Shown here piece by piece: positions 8,494-16,951 of a stretch of 64,000 bases of DNA (position 1 is its first letter; every line of letters starts with the position of its first letter). A program made the translations under genes and the position numbers. Origin of the DNA: Polyangiaceae bacterium (GTDB taxonomy: Bacteria > Myxococcota_A > Polyangia > Polyangiales > Polyangiaceae); NCBI GenBank assembly GCA_016929495.1, contig JAFGIS010000297.1, positions 1-64,000 on the forward strand, in the 5' to 3' direction. The notes beneath the pieces are model-generated. The model searched no databases. It was not told where the DNA came from and worked only from the letters and a program-made list of their open reading frames with translations.

Positions 8494-9301
8494 CGCCCAG
8501 GGGCTCGAGGACCAGATCCTCAAGGACGCGCCGCGCCTGTCGCTCGCGTCCCGTTTCCGGTTCGCCTGCCACCCGGGGATCTCGTGTTTCAATGCCTGCT
8601 GCGGGGACGTGAACATCGTGCTCACGCCGTACGACGTGCTGAGGCTCAGGCGGCGGCTGGGACTGGGTTCGCAGGACTTCCTGGCTACCCACACCCTTCT
8701 CCCTTTCGCCAAGACGCAGACACTTCCCATCCCCCTGCTCAAGATGCGCGAGGATGCGAAGAAGAGCTGCCCGTTCGTCGGCCCCGAAGGCTGCACGGTC
8801 TACGAGGACCGCCCTTGGCCCTGTCGCGTATACCCCGTTGGGGTCGCGTCTTCGCACACGGTCTCGCGGCCGGGCGAGGAGTTCTACTTCATACTCGACG
8901 AGCCGCAGTGCCACGGCCACAAGGAAGAACGAGAATGGTCCGTCGGCGACTGGTTCCGCGACCAGTGCGTCGAGCAGTACCACGAGTTCGGCGACCTGAT
9001 GAAAGAGGTGACGCTGCACCCCAGGCTCACCAGCGGCAAGCCCCTCGAACCAAAGCAGATCGAGCTGTACTTCATGGCCACCTACGAGCTCGACCGGTTC
9101 CGGCGCTTCGTCTTCGAGAGCCGATTTCTCGACTGCTACGAGGTGGCACGCGACTACGCCGACAAGCTCCGCAGCGATGATGAGGAGCTTTTGCGTTTCG
9201 GCTTCACGTGGCTTCGATTCGCCCTGTTTGGAGAGCACACGATGCAGGTGAAGCCGGAGGTGCTCGAGGCGAAGCGGGCGGAACTGGCCGCTCGCCAATG
9301 A
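8480..9301 (+). CDS. YkgJ-family cysteine-cluster protein
   Basis: This 273-residue protein has the YkgJ (CxxCxxCC-type) pattern of a putative zinc- or iron-sulfur-binding domain. CFNACCGD is near residue 37, CPFVGPEGCTVYEDRPWPCR near residue 95, and CHGH near residue 138. The rest is helical and charged. The ATG at 8480 has GAGGAA upstream; the frame opens earlier, but that part overlaps the zinc-ribbon gene. It lies between aprA and qmoA in the same direction, so a maturation role for the Fe-S and flavin proteins of the Apr/Qmo module is plausible but unproven. Confidence 0.8.
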   Translation: MDRSDAQGLEDQILKDAPRLSLASRFRFACHPGISCFNACCGDVNIVLTPYDVLRLRRRLGLGSQDFLATHTLLPFAKTQTLPIPLLKMREDAKKSCPFVGPEGCTVYEDRPWPCRVYPVGVASSHTVSRPGEEFYFILDEPQCHGHKEEREWSVGDWFRDQCVEQYHEFGDLMKEVTLHPRLTSGKPLEPKQIELYFMATYELDRFRRFVFESRFLDCYEVARDYADKLRSDDEELLRFGFTWLRFALFGEHTMQVKPEVLEAKRAELAARQ

Positions 9302-9320
9302 CCGTGAACAAGGAGTGCAC

Positions 9321-10595
9321 ATGACCGAGCAATCCGCGGGTCCCCGCGGGACCATCCTCGTCGTTGGCGGCGGCATTTCGGGACTCACGGCCGCCATCGA
9401 GGCCGCAGAGGCGGGCAGTGAAGTCTTCCTCGTCGAGAAGAGCGCCACCCTGGGGGGAAGGGTCGCACGCATGTACCGCTACTTCCCGAAGCTTTGCCCA
9501 CCGTTCTGCGGGTTGGAGATCACGCTCAAGCGCGTGCGCACCAACCCGCAGATCCGCGTGCTCACGCTGGCTGAGGTGACGAGCATCCAGGGCGAACCAG
9601 GGGACCTGGAGGTCCAGATCCAGATCGCCCCACGATACGTGAACGACCGATGCACGGCGTGCGGCGATTGCGTGGCCGCGTGCCCCGCGGAGCGCTCCGA
9701 CGAGCTCAACTACGGTCTCGGGTCGACCAAGGCCATCTATCTGCCGATGAAGCTAAGCTACCCGCCACGCTATGTCATCGACCGCGCCGCGTGTCCGTCC
9801 GGCTGCGAGAAGTGTGTCCCGGTATGCGCTCCCAAGGCCATCGAACTCGACATGAAGCCTCAGAACCTGACGCTACGCGTCGGGTCGGTCGTGGTTGCGA
9901 CCGGTTGGCAGCCCTACGACGCGTCCAAGCTCGCCGAGCTCGGCTTCGGGGAGCACAAGGACGTCATCACCAATGTGATGATGGAGCGTCTGGCCGCGCC
10001 GGACGGCCCAACCCAAGGGCGGATCACACGGCCATCGGACGGGAAGCCCCCAGCGCACGTAACGTTCGTGCAATGTGCGGGCTCGCGGGACGAAAAGCAC
10101 TTGCCGTATTGCTCGGCGGTCTGCTGCCTGGCCTCTCTCAAACAGGCGACGTATGTCCGCGAGCAGCTGCCCGACGCCCAGGTGCGCATGCTCTACATCG
10201 ACGTGCGCACCCCAGGGCGCTACGAGGATTTCTACACGCGCGTCGATGCTGACCCGAACATCGTGCTGTCGCGAGGGAAAGTAGCGCGTGTGACCGATGC
10301 AGGCAACGGCAAGCTCCTCGTGCGAGCGGAGGACACACTCGCGGGGACGCCTCTGGAATTGGAGACCGATCTCGTTGTTCTCGCTACCGGCATGCAACGC
10401 GCGGGCCTCGGTGCGCTCGAGGGAACCATCGAGACCGACGGAGCAGGATTTCTTACGCCGGACTACCGTCGCAGTGGCATCCGCGCGACGGGCTGTGCGC
10501 GCCGTCCTGGTGACGTCATGAGCTCGGCCGAGGACGCGACCGGCGCCGCGCTGCACGCGATGCAGGCCTGCCAGAGGAGACAAGTCCATGGGTAG
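9321..10595 (+). CDS. qmoA: Quinone-interacting oxidoreductase subunit QmoA
   Basis: QmoA is an HdrA-like flavoprotein in the QmoABC complex that moves electrons between menaquinol and AprBA. It opens with an FAD-binding motif (ILVVGGGISGLTAAIEA). It has one ferredoxin cluster at CTACGDCVAACP near residue 112 and a second cysteine group at CPSGCEKCVPVCAP near 155. The HdrA-type segment VQCAGSRDEKHLPYCS follows. The length of 424 residues is normal. The ATG at 9321 follows AAGGAG by 6 bases and is preferred over the GTG six bases earlier. Its end overlaps qmoB by 8 bases. Confidence 0.95.
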   Translation: MTEQSAGPRGTILVVGGGISGLTAAIEAAEAGSEVFLVEKSATLGGRVARMYRYFPKLCPPFCGLEITLKRVRTNPQIRVLTLAEVTSIQGEPGDLEVQIQIAPRYVNDRCTACGDCVAACPAERSDELNYGLGSTKAIYLPMKLSYPPRYVIDRAACPSGCEKCVPVCAPKAIELDMKPQNLTLRVGSVVVATGWQPYDASKLAELGFGEHKDVITNVMMERLAAPDGPTQGRITRPSDGKPPAHVTFVQCAGSRDEKHLPYCSAVCCLASLKQATYVREQLPDAQVRMLYIDVRTPGRYEDFYTRVDADPNIVLSRGKVARVTDAGNGKLLVRAEDTLAGTPLELETDLVVLATGMQRAGLGALEGTIETDGAGFLTPDYRRSGIRATGCARRPGDVMSSAEDATGAALHAMQACQRRQVHG

Positions 10596-12732
10596 CAAGC
10601 TGCGCACCTTCATTTGTACGGGCTGTGGCATTGGTGAGGCGCTCGCCGTCGACAAGCTGCAGAAGGTGGCCACCTCCGAGTACAAGGTTCCGGAGTGCCC
10701 CACGCACGAGTGCCTCTGCAGCGAGGAAGGCAGGGCCCTTGTCCGGAAGGCCGTGGAAGAGGACGGGATCGATACCGTCGTCGTTGCTGCGTGCTCGCCG
10801 CGCGTCATGGTCGATGCCTTCGCGTTCGACCCCACTCGTGTCGTGGTCGAACGCGTCAACCTGCGCGAGCACGTGGTGTGGAGCCATCCACCGAACGACG
10901 AAGACACGCAGATGCTCGCCGAGGACTACGTGCGCATGGGCATCGTCAAGGCACAGAAGAGCGAGCCGCTGGAGGACCGAATCGTCGAGACCTCAGAGAC
11001 CGTACTCGTTGTCGGTGGCGGCATGGCTGGGCTCACGGCAGCTCTCGAAATCGCGACGGCTGGAACGTCTGTCGTGCTCTGCGAGAAGTCTGCCGAGCTC
11101 GGCGGCTTTGCAGGCCGTTTGCATCAAACCTTCCCGACGAAGTTCCCGTACACCGACCTCGAGCCGACCGGAGTCGAGCAGCTGGCGGCCGACGTCCGCA
11201 AGAATGCGCTTGTCCAGGTGTTCACCGAGGCGCAGATCGAGAGCATCACGGGTGAGCCCGGAGCCTTCGACGCGAAGATCGTGACGCCCAAGGCGGAGCA
11301 GACCGTGCGGGTCGGCGCGATCGTCGTGGCCACGGGGTTCACTCCGTACGACGCCAACAAGCTAGGTCATCTCGGATTCGGGCGCTTCGCGAACGTCATC
11401 ACCAACGTGACGATGGAGGAACTGGTTCGCTCTGGCCGACTGGTCCGTCCCTCGGACGGCAAGAAGCCCGCCCGTGTCGCCTTCATTCAGTGTGCTGGCT
11501 CCAGAGACAAGGACCACCTGCCGTATTGCTCGGCTGTCTGCTGTCGAACGTCGCTCAAGCAGGCCCTGTACGTGCGCAGCCAGGACCCGAATGCGCGGGC
11601 ATCGATCATCTACAAGGACCTGCGCGCGCCAGGCGAACACGAGCTGTTCTACAAGCATGCCCAGCAAGACGAAGGTATCTTCCTCACTCGAGGAGAGGTC
11701 GTCGACGTGAGCGAGCAGCCCGACCACTCCCTGGTGGTCACAGCGAACAACACGCTGCTCGGCGAGCGTGTGGAGCTCGAGGCCGACATGGTCGTGCTCG
11801 CGACGGGTATGGTGCCGGCGACGTTCGACAATCCGACGCTCAACCTCGGGTACCGCAAGGGCAAGGAGTTGCCCGTCGTGACCCACGGTTTCGCGGACTC
11901 CGAATTCATCTGCTTCCCGTACGAAAGCCAGCGAACCGGCATCTATCCGGTCGGCTGCGTTCGTCAGCCCATGGATCTGCTCGGCGCGGTTTCCGACGCG
12001 ACGGGAGCTGCGCTCAAGGCTATCCAGTGCGTGCGCTCGACCGCACGCGGGGCCGCCGTCCATCCACGGTGGGGGGACCTCAGCTACCCGAGCTTCTTCC
12101 TCCAGCGCTGCACACAGTGCAAACGCTGCACCGAGGAGTGCCCGTTCGGTTCCCTGGATGAAGACGTGAAGGGTACGCCGCAGCCGAACCTCAACCGCTG
12201 CCGACGCTGTGGCGTGTGCATGGGAGCCTGTCCGGAGCGGATCATCTCCTTCAAGAACTACTCGGTGGATATGGTCGCGTCCATGATCAAGGCGATCGAG
12301 GTCCCCGAGGAAGACGAGGAGAAACCCCGCGTCCTGGCGCTAATGTGCGAGAACGACGCATACCCGGCCCTGGACATGATGGGGGCCAGTCGGCACACCT
12401 GCGACCCGATGGTACGCGTGATTCCCGTTCGTTGCCTCGGATCCGTGAACATCGTCTGGATCGCCGACGCCCTGTCCAAGGGCATCGACGGCGTCATGCT
12501 CATCGGATGCAAGTTTGGCGAGGACTACCAGTGCCACTTCATCCAGGGCTCCGAAATCGCCAACCGGCGCCTCGACAACCTCAAGGAAACGCTGACGCGA
12601 CTCGTGCTGGAGGCCGAACGGGTCCGCGTGGTGCAACTCGCCATCTCGGACTACGACAAGCTGCCCGCGATCTTGGACGAATTCGCGGAAAAGATCCGTG
12701 AACTCGGCCCGAATCCGTACAAGGGCATGTGA
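10588..12732 (+). CDS. qmoB: Quinone-interacting oxidoreductase subunit QmoB
   Basis: QmoB is an HdrA-like flavoprotein with a C-terminal MvhD-like domain. An N-terminal segment with FICTGCGIGEAL precedes the FAD motif (VLVVGGGMAGLTAALE, about residue 138). IQCAGSRDKDHLPYCSAVCC lies near 295. Two ferredoxin clusters follow (CTQCKRCTEECP and CRRCGVCMGACP, about residues 508-555). The last 150 residues form an MvhD-like region (VIPVRCLGSVN, MLIGCKFGEDYQC). The length of 714 residues is normal for the family. In other QmoABC complexes QmoB is considered an electron-bifurcation or confurcation candidate. The start overlaps qmoA. Confidence 0.95.
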   Translation: MGSKLRTFICTGCGIGEALAVDKLQKVATSEYKVPECPTHECLCSEEGRALVRKAVEEDGIDTVVVAACSPRVMVDAFAFDPTRVVVERVNLREHVVWSHPPNDEDTQMLAEDYVRMGIVKAQKSEPLEDRIVETSETVLVVGGGMAGLTAALEIATAGTSVVLCEKSAELGGFAGRLHQTFPTKFPYTDLEPTGVEQLAADVRKNALVQVFTEAQIESITGEPGAFDAKIVTPKAEQTVRVGAIVVATGFTPYDANKLGHLGFGRFANVITNVTMEELVRSGRLVRPSDGKKPARVAFIQCAGSRDKDHLPYCSAVCCRTSLKQALYVRSQDPNARASIIYKDLRAPGEHELFYKHAQQDEGIFLTRGEVVDVSEQPDHSLVVTANNTLLGERVELEADMVVLATGMVPATFDNPTLNLGYRKGKELPVVTHGFADSEFICFPYESQRTGIYPVGCVRQPMDLLGAVSDATGAALKAIQCVRSTARGAAVHPRWGDLSYPSFFLQRCTQCKRCTEECPFGSLDEDVKGTPQPNLNRCRRCGVCMGACPERIISFKNYSVDMVASMIKAIEVPEEDEEKPRVLALMCENDAYPALDMMGASRHTCDPMVRVIPVRCLGSVNIVWIADALSKGIDGVMLIGCKFGEDYQCHFIQGSEIANRRLDNLKETLTRLVLEAERVRVVQLAISDYDKLPAILDEFAEKIRELGPNPYKGM

Positions 12733-12763
12733 CCCCACCTGACCGCACTACCTGAGGCAGAAT

Positions 12764-13939
12764 ATGGACGCACAGAGAATCGAGCCCGATCTCGAGGTCG
12801 TTCGAGAACTGAGGGAGTTCGGTGGCGAGTCGTTCAAACGCTGCTCGCAGTGCGCGACCTGCTCCGTTGTCTGTGAGCTCTCGAGTGGCGATGGCGACTT
12901 TCCCCGCAAGAAGATGCTGTGGGCCCAGTGGGGGCTCGGGGACCGTCTGATTGGATCGCTCGACCCCTGGCTGTGCTACTACTGCGGCAAGTGTTCCGAG
13001 CGCTGTCCGCGCGAGGCCGAGCCAGGCGAGACGCTCATGGCGTTGCGCCGGTGGCTGACGTCCCGCTACGACTTCACAGGTCTGTCGCGGCTCTTCTATC
13101 GCTCCTGGAAAGCCGAACTTGGCGTCGTGTTGCTGGTCGCCCTGGCCACCGGGTTCGGTTTCTTCACGTACGGAATGTCGCACGGCAACCTCGCGGCCTA
13201 CGACGGACCGGAAGCGTTTCTGCCAAGCGATGTGGTCCACGTCTTTGACTGGGCCATGGCGGGCGTACTCACCACGCTGCTTGCCATCAACGCCATCCGC
13301 ATGTGGTGGTTCACTGTCGGTCGTGATCGGTCGCTGCGCATCCCGCTCTCTTCCTACGCGAAACGTCTGTACATGGTGCCGATGCACTTCTTCACACAGA
13401 AGCGCTTCGCGGGCTGCGACGCTCGGCCGCCCTGGGTCGTCCATCTGGTTCTGATGCTGAGCTACGTCACGCTGTTCACGCTGATCATGTTTTTTCTGCA
13501 TGACATGCAAGCGGGCCCGGAGATCCGCTGGTCGGTGCACGCCTTCGGCTATGCAGCGAGCATTGGGCTGGTCGTGACGCTGATCTACGCCATTCGAGGA
13601 CGCCTGAAGAAGGTCGAACCGCAGTACCGTTTCTCCCACGAGTCCGATTGGCTCTTCCTGGGCATGCTGCTGTTGGTGACCGCGACCGGGATCCTGCAGC
13701 ACGTGCTGCATCGCTTCGGCGAGCCGATGGCTGCGAACATCGCGTACGTCGTTCACCTGTCCTTTGTCGTGCCGATGCTGACGCTCGAAGTGCCATTCGG
13801 CAAGTGGTCACACATGGTGTACCGGCCGCTGGCTGCCTATCTCGACGAGCTGCGGCGCGACGCCATGCGAGCCGCGGCTGCCCCAGGTCAGGCTGCGGAC
13901 CAGAGCCCGGCACAGGCGGAGCAGAACGCGGGCGCGTGA
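12764..13939 (+). CDS. qmoC: Quinone-interacting oxidoreductase membrane subunit QmoC
   Basis: QmoC fuses an HdrC-like ferredoxin domain to a HdrE/NarI-like membrane cytochrome b. The ferredoxin clusters are CSQCATCSVVC near residue 27 and CYYCGKCSERCP near 72. After about residue 115 come six hydrophobic segments with candidate haem-b histidines (VHVFDWAMAG, FLHDMQAG, LQHVLHRF, VHLSFVVP). It anchors QmoAB to the membrane and reacts with menaquinol. The length of 391 residues is normal. The gene ends the apr-qmo group, and a Rho-independent terminator follows at 14174-14205. Confidence 0.95.
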   Translation: MDAQRIEPDLEVVRELREFGGESFKRCSQCATCSVVCELSSGDGDFPRKKMLWAQWGLGDRLIGSLDPWLCYYCGKCSERCPREAEPGETLMALRRWLTSRYDFTGLSRLFYRSWKAELGVVLLVALATGFGFFTYGMSHGNLAAYDGPEAFLPSDVVHVFDWAMAGVLTTLLAINAIRMWWFTVGRDRSLRIPLSSYAKRLYMVPMHFFTQKRFAGCDARPPWVVHLVLMLSYVTLFTLIMFFLHDMQAGPEIRWSVHAFGYAASIGLVVTLIYAIRGRLKKVEPQYRFSHESDWLFLGMLLLVTATGILQHVLHRFGEPMAANIAYVVHLSFVVPMLTLEVPFGKWSHMVYRPLAAYLDELRRDAMRAAAAPGQAADQSPAQAEQNAGA

Positions 13940-14173
13940 GCAGACCACGCACCCCCCTGGGGCGGCGCGTTCTGGCGGGCGTCGTTTCGGACTACCCGGT
14001 GGCCTCAAGTCCGACCGACCGGCGCGTGGGTCGACGTGGAAAGCCTGGTGCACTGCGGTTCCGCTGTGCAACCAGAAGCAATGCCTGGTCGGAGCACGCG
14101 AGAGAGTGGCCGTGATCCTCGTGGAACGGCCCGCAGACCTGACACATCACGTCGCCACAGCTTCCCTCGGAAA

Positions 14174-14205
14174 GCGCCGCGCACGCGAGGTGCGGACGCC
14201 TTTTT
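14174..14205 (+). terminator. Rho-independent terminator after qmoC
   Basis: GCGCCGC (14174-14180) pairs with GCGGACGC (14192-14199) apart from one bulged A, with an 11-base loop. C and then TTTTT follow immediately (14201-14205). It separates the apr-qmo transcript from the dsrAB promoter. Confidence 0.65.
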
Positions 14206-14241
14206 GCTGCTTGAATCAGCGAGGACTCTCAAGTAGCCTCC

Positions 14242-14266
14242 ACATGCATAGTCCGATCATGCATGT
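14242..14266. promoter_or_regulatory. Candidate operator ACATGCAT-N9-ATGCATGT upstream of dsrA
   Basis: This perfect 8+8 inverted repeat with a 9-base spacer is the most symmetrical of the five sites of this type. It lies about 80 bases before the dsrA start and directly after a possible -10 box (TAGCCT, 14234-14239). The position suggests repression by steric block, but activation cannot be excluded. Confidence 0.7.
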
Positions 14267-14343
14267 GCGACGGTACGGAGTTTTTGGGCTTGGCTCGAGA
14301 CCCTGACCCGTTGATGCCCCAGGTCGAGTCCGGAGGAACACGA

Positions 14344-15549
14344 ATGGCCGACAAGAAGCTAGAGACCCCCATGCTGGACGAGCTGACCACCGGTGCGTGG
14401 CCGAGCTTCGTCCGCGAGCTCAAGAAGGTGGCTGACCGCAAGCCCATGGTGCAGGACCTGCTTGGGCAGCTGGAACTGTCGTACCAGGAAGGGCAGGGCC
14501 ACTGGAAGCACGGCGGTATCGTCGGCGTCATGGGCTATGGCGGAGGAGTTATCGGACGCTATTCCGATGTCGCGGAGGAGTTCCCGAACGTCGCGCACTT
14601 CCACACGATGCGTATCAACCACCCTTCGGGCTGGTTCTACACGTCCAAGGCGCTGCGGACCATCTGCGACATCTGGGAGCGGCACGGCTCCGGCATCACC
14701 AACATGCATGGTTCTACAGGCGACATCATCCTGCTCGGTACCACGACGCCCGAGCTCGAGCCGACGTTCCAGGAACTCTGCCGCGCCGGCTTTGACCTTG
14801 GAGGATCGGGCTCTGCAGTGCGCACGCCGAGTTGCTGCGTGGGTCAGGCACGCTGCGAATGGGCCTGCTACGACACGATGGCCCTGACCTACGATCTCAC
14901 GCAGACCTTCCAGGACGCGCTACACCGCCCGGCGTTTCCCTACAAGTTCAAGTTCAAGTGCGCCGGGTGTCCCAATGACTGTGTAGCGTCCATCGCCCGG
15001 GCTGATATGTCGATCATCGGGACCTGGCGTGATGACATTCGCGTGGACCAGGAAGCGGTCAAAGCCTACGCGGCCGCCGGGGTGAACATCGAACGCGACG
15101 TGTGCGGCCGTTGCCCGGCCCGGTGCATGCAGTATAACGGCAAGCTCAGCATCGACAACCGGAGCTGTGTCCGCTGCATGCACTGTATCAACGTCATGCC
15201 CAAAGCACTCCGCCCCGGCACGGACACGGGCGCGACGCTGCTCATTGGGTCCAAGGCGCCCATCGTGCAAGGCGCGCTGCTTTCTTCGGTGCTGGTTCCG
15301 TTCATGAAGATGGAGCCGCCCTACCAGGAACTGAAGGACCTGGTCGACAGGATCTGGGAGTGGTGGGATGAGAACGGCAAGAACCGCGAGCGGGTCGGCG
15401 AGCTCATCCAGCGCATGGGGATGCGGGTCTTCCTCGAGGCCGTCGGTCTCGAGCCGCACCCGGACATGATCTTCCACCCGAGAACCAATCCCTACGTCTT
15501 CTACGATGAGTTCTTCGAGGCCGAAGAAGAGGAACCAGAGGCCAGCTGA
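14344..15549 (+). CDS. dsrA: Dissimilatory sulfite reductase alpha subunit
   Basis: DsrA, with DsrB, forms the sirohaem enzyme that reduces sulfite and loads its product on DsrC. Sirohaem/[4Fe-4S] cysteine groups are visible ([15 protein letters not shown] near residue 160, then [18 protein letters not shown] near residue 207). The inserted ferredoxin domain carries CGRCPARC and [15 protein letters not shown] (about residues 255-295). The MHGSTGDI segment near 120 is characteristic. The length of 401 residues is close to normal. The ATG at 14344 follows GGAGGAA; an in-frame ATG at 14263 lies within the operator and is rejected. dsrB and dsrD follow closely. Confidence 0.97.
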   Translation: MADKKLETPMLDELTTGAWPSFVRELKKVADRKPMVQDLLGQLELSYQEGQGHWKHGGIVGVMGYGGGVIGRYSDVAEEFPNVAHFHTMRINHPSGWFYTSKALRTICDIWERHGSGITNMHGSTGDIILLGTTTPELEPTFQELCRAGFDLGGSGSAVRTPSCCVGQARCEWACYDTMALTYDLTQTFQDALHRPAFPYKFKFKCAGCPNDCVASIARADMSIIGTWRDDIRVDQEAVKAYAAAGVNIERDVCGRCPARCMQYNGKLSIDNRSCVRCMHCINVMPKALRPGTDTGATLLIGSKAPIVQGALLSSVLVPFMKMEPPYQELKDLVDRIWEWWDENGKNRERVGELIQRMGMRVFLEAVGLEPHPDMIFHPRTNPYVFYDEFFEAEEEEPEAS

Positions 15550-15580
15550 CGGACAACGGACACAAGGAGCCAAGCGACCC

Positions 15581-16663
15581 ATGACGACTGAATCTGCGAA
15601 GCGGATCACCGATATCGGACCCCCGCACTACGAGCAGTTCCTCCACCCGTTGATCAAGAAGAACTACGGCAAGTGGAAGTACCACGAGACACTGTCCCCC
15701 GGCGTGCTCTGCCACGTTGGCGAAAGCGGAGACCGTCTTTATACGGTCCGCGCGGGGTCGCCCCGCCTGATGTCCGTCGACTCGATTCGCTGGTATGCGG
15801 ACCTCGCGGACAAGTACTGCGGCGGTTATTTGCGGTTCACCAGCCGGAACAACGTGGAGTTCCTGTTGGATGACCAGAGCAAGATCGCCCCGCTGGTCGC
15901 GGAGCTGAAGGCGAACGGTTTCCCGATCGGCGGCACCAACAACTCGATTTCCAACATCGTGCACACCCAGGGGTGGGTGCACTGCCACTCATCGGCCACG
16001 GACGCCTCGGGCATCGTCAAGTCTGTCATGGACCGGCTCATTTCGCACTTCGAGCAGTCGGACCTGCCGGCCAAGTGTCGGGTGGCGTTGGCCTGCTGCT
16101 TGAACATGTGCGGCGCCGTGCACTGCTCGGACATCGCGATTCTCGGCGTCCATCGACGCCCGCCGAAACCCAAGCACGGCGTGCTCGGAAAGATCTGCGA
16201 GATTCCGACCGTGATCGCGTCCTGTCCCACAGGAGCCATTCGTCCGGCCACTGTCAACGGTGCGCCTTCGGTCGAGATCGTCGAAGAGAACTGCATGTTT
16301 TGTGCCAACTGCTACACTGTCTGCCCGGCACTTCCGATGAACGACCCACTCAACGACGGAGTATCGATTTGGGTGGGCGGCAAGGTGTCGAACGCGCGTT
16401 CGGCTCCGACTTTCTCCAAGCTTGCCATCCCGTTCATTCCCAACAATCCGCCCCGGTGGCCTGAAGTCGTGGACGCAGTGGCCAACTTGGTCGAGGTTTG
16501 GGCCAAGAACGCGCAGAAGTACGAGCGCATGGGAGAGTGGATCGATCGCATCGGCTGGACGCGTTTCTTCGAGCTGACTGGAATCGAGTTCACCAAGCAC
16601 CACATCGATGATTTCAAGCACGCCGGATTGACGTACCATACGTCGGCACACCTCAGATTCTAG
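15581..16663 (+). CDS. dsrB: Dissimilatory sulfite reductase beta subunit
   Basis: DsrB carries the catalytically active sirohaem in DsrAB. Recognisable features are [12 protein letters not shown] near residue 85, [16 protein letters not shown] near 126, and the sirohaem/Fe-S segment [17 protein letters not shown] near 167. The ferredoxin cluster is [15 protein letters not shown] near 238. The length of 360 residues is normal. The ATG at 15581 has AAGGAG upstream, and the gap after dsrA is 31 bases. The [12 protein letters not shown] segment near 283 is also typical of DsrB. DsrAB should be cytoplasmic and works with DsrC. Confidence 0.97.
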   Translation: MTTESAKRITDIGPPHYEQFLHPLIKKNYGKWKYHETLSPGVLCHVGESGDRLYTVRAGSPRLMSVDSIRWYADLADKYCGGYLRFTSRNNVEFLLDDQSKIAPLVAELKANGFPIGGTNNSISNIVHTQGWVHCHSSATDASGIVKSVMDRLISHFEQSDLPAKCRVALACCLNMCGAVHCSDIAILGVHRRPPKPKHGVLGKICEIPTVIASCPTGAIRPATVNGAPSVEIVEENCMFCANCYTVCPALPMNDPLNDGVSIWVGGKVSNARSAPTFSKLAIPFIPNNPPRWPEVVDAVANLVEVWAKNAQKYERMGEWIDRIGWTRFFELTGIEFTKHHIDDFKHAGLTYHTSAHLRF

Positions 16664-16672
16664 GAGGGAGCC

Positions 16673-16921
16673 ATGGCGAAACCGACTACAGAAGAGATCG
16701 CCAACGCGATGTACGACATGGTCAAGGAATACGACGGCAAGAAGAACCTGAAGGCCGGCGACTTGACCAAAGCGATGATCGCCAAGTACGGCGAGGCGGA
16801 CTGCAGCAAGGACGACTGCCGTCAAGCGATCCGCATCCTGATGGATTCGGGACGCTGCGTGTATGCGTACCTGGGCGGCAGCTACATTCAGATTCCAAAG
16901 GAGGGCGGAACGCCGCAGTAG
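16673..16921 (+). CDS. dsrD: DsrD, activator of dissimilatory sulfite reductase
   Basis: This is a small acidic winged-helix-type protein of 82 residues, the usual DsrD length. It is found with dsrAB in organisms that reduce sulfite and is reported to stimulate DsrAB activity. The segments EIANAMYDMVKEYDGKKN and CRQAIRILMDSGRCVYAY match the family. GGAGG lies 7 bases before the ATG and dsrB ends only 9 bases upstream, so the gene is co-transcribed. Its presence is a strong sign that the Dsr pathway runs in the reductive direction. Confidence 0.95.
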   Translation: MAKPTTEEIANAMYDMVKEYDGKKNLKAGDLTKAMIAKYGEADCSKDDCRQAIRILMDSGRCVYAYLGGSYIQIPKEGGTPQ

Positions 16922-16951
16922 CCATCGCGGCCGCTTGCGGCACAACGGTCC

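Larger units (their letters stand above)
13940..14343. other. qmoC-dsrA intergenic region
   Basis: This 404-base gap holds a terminator (14174-14205), then a possible promoter with TTGAAT at 14211-14216 and TAGCCT at 14234-14239 spaced by 17 bases. The GTGCAT-type palindrome follows at 14242-14266. I see no supported gene in the first 230 bases. Confidence 0.6.
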
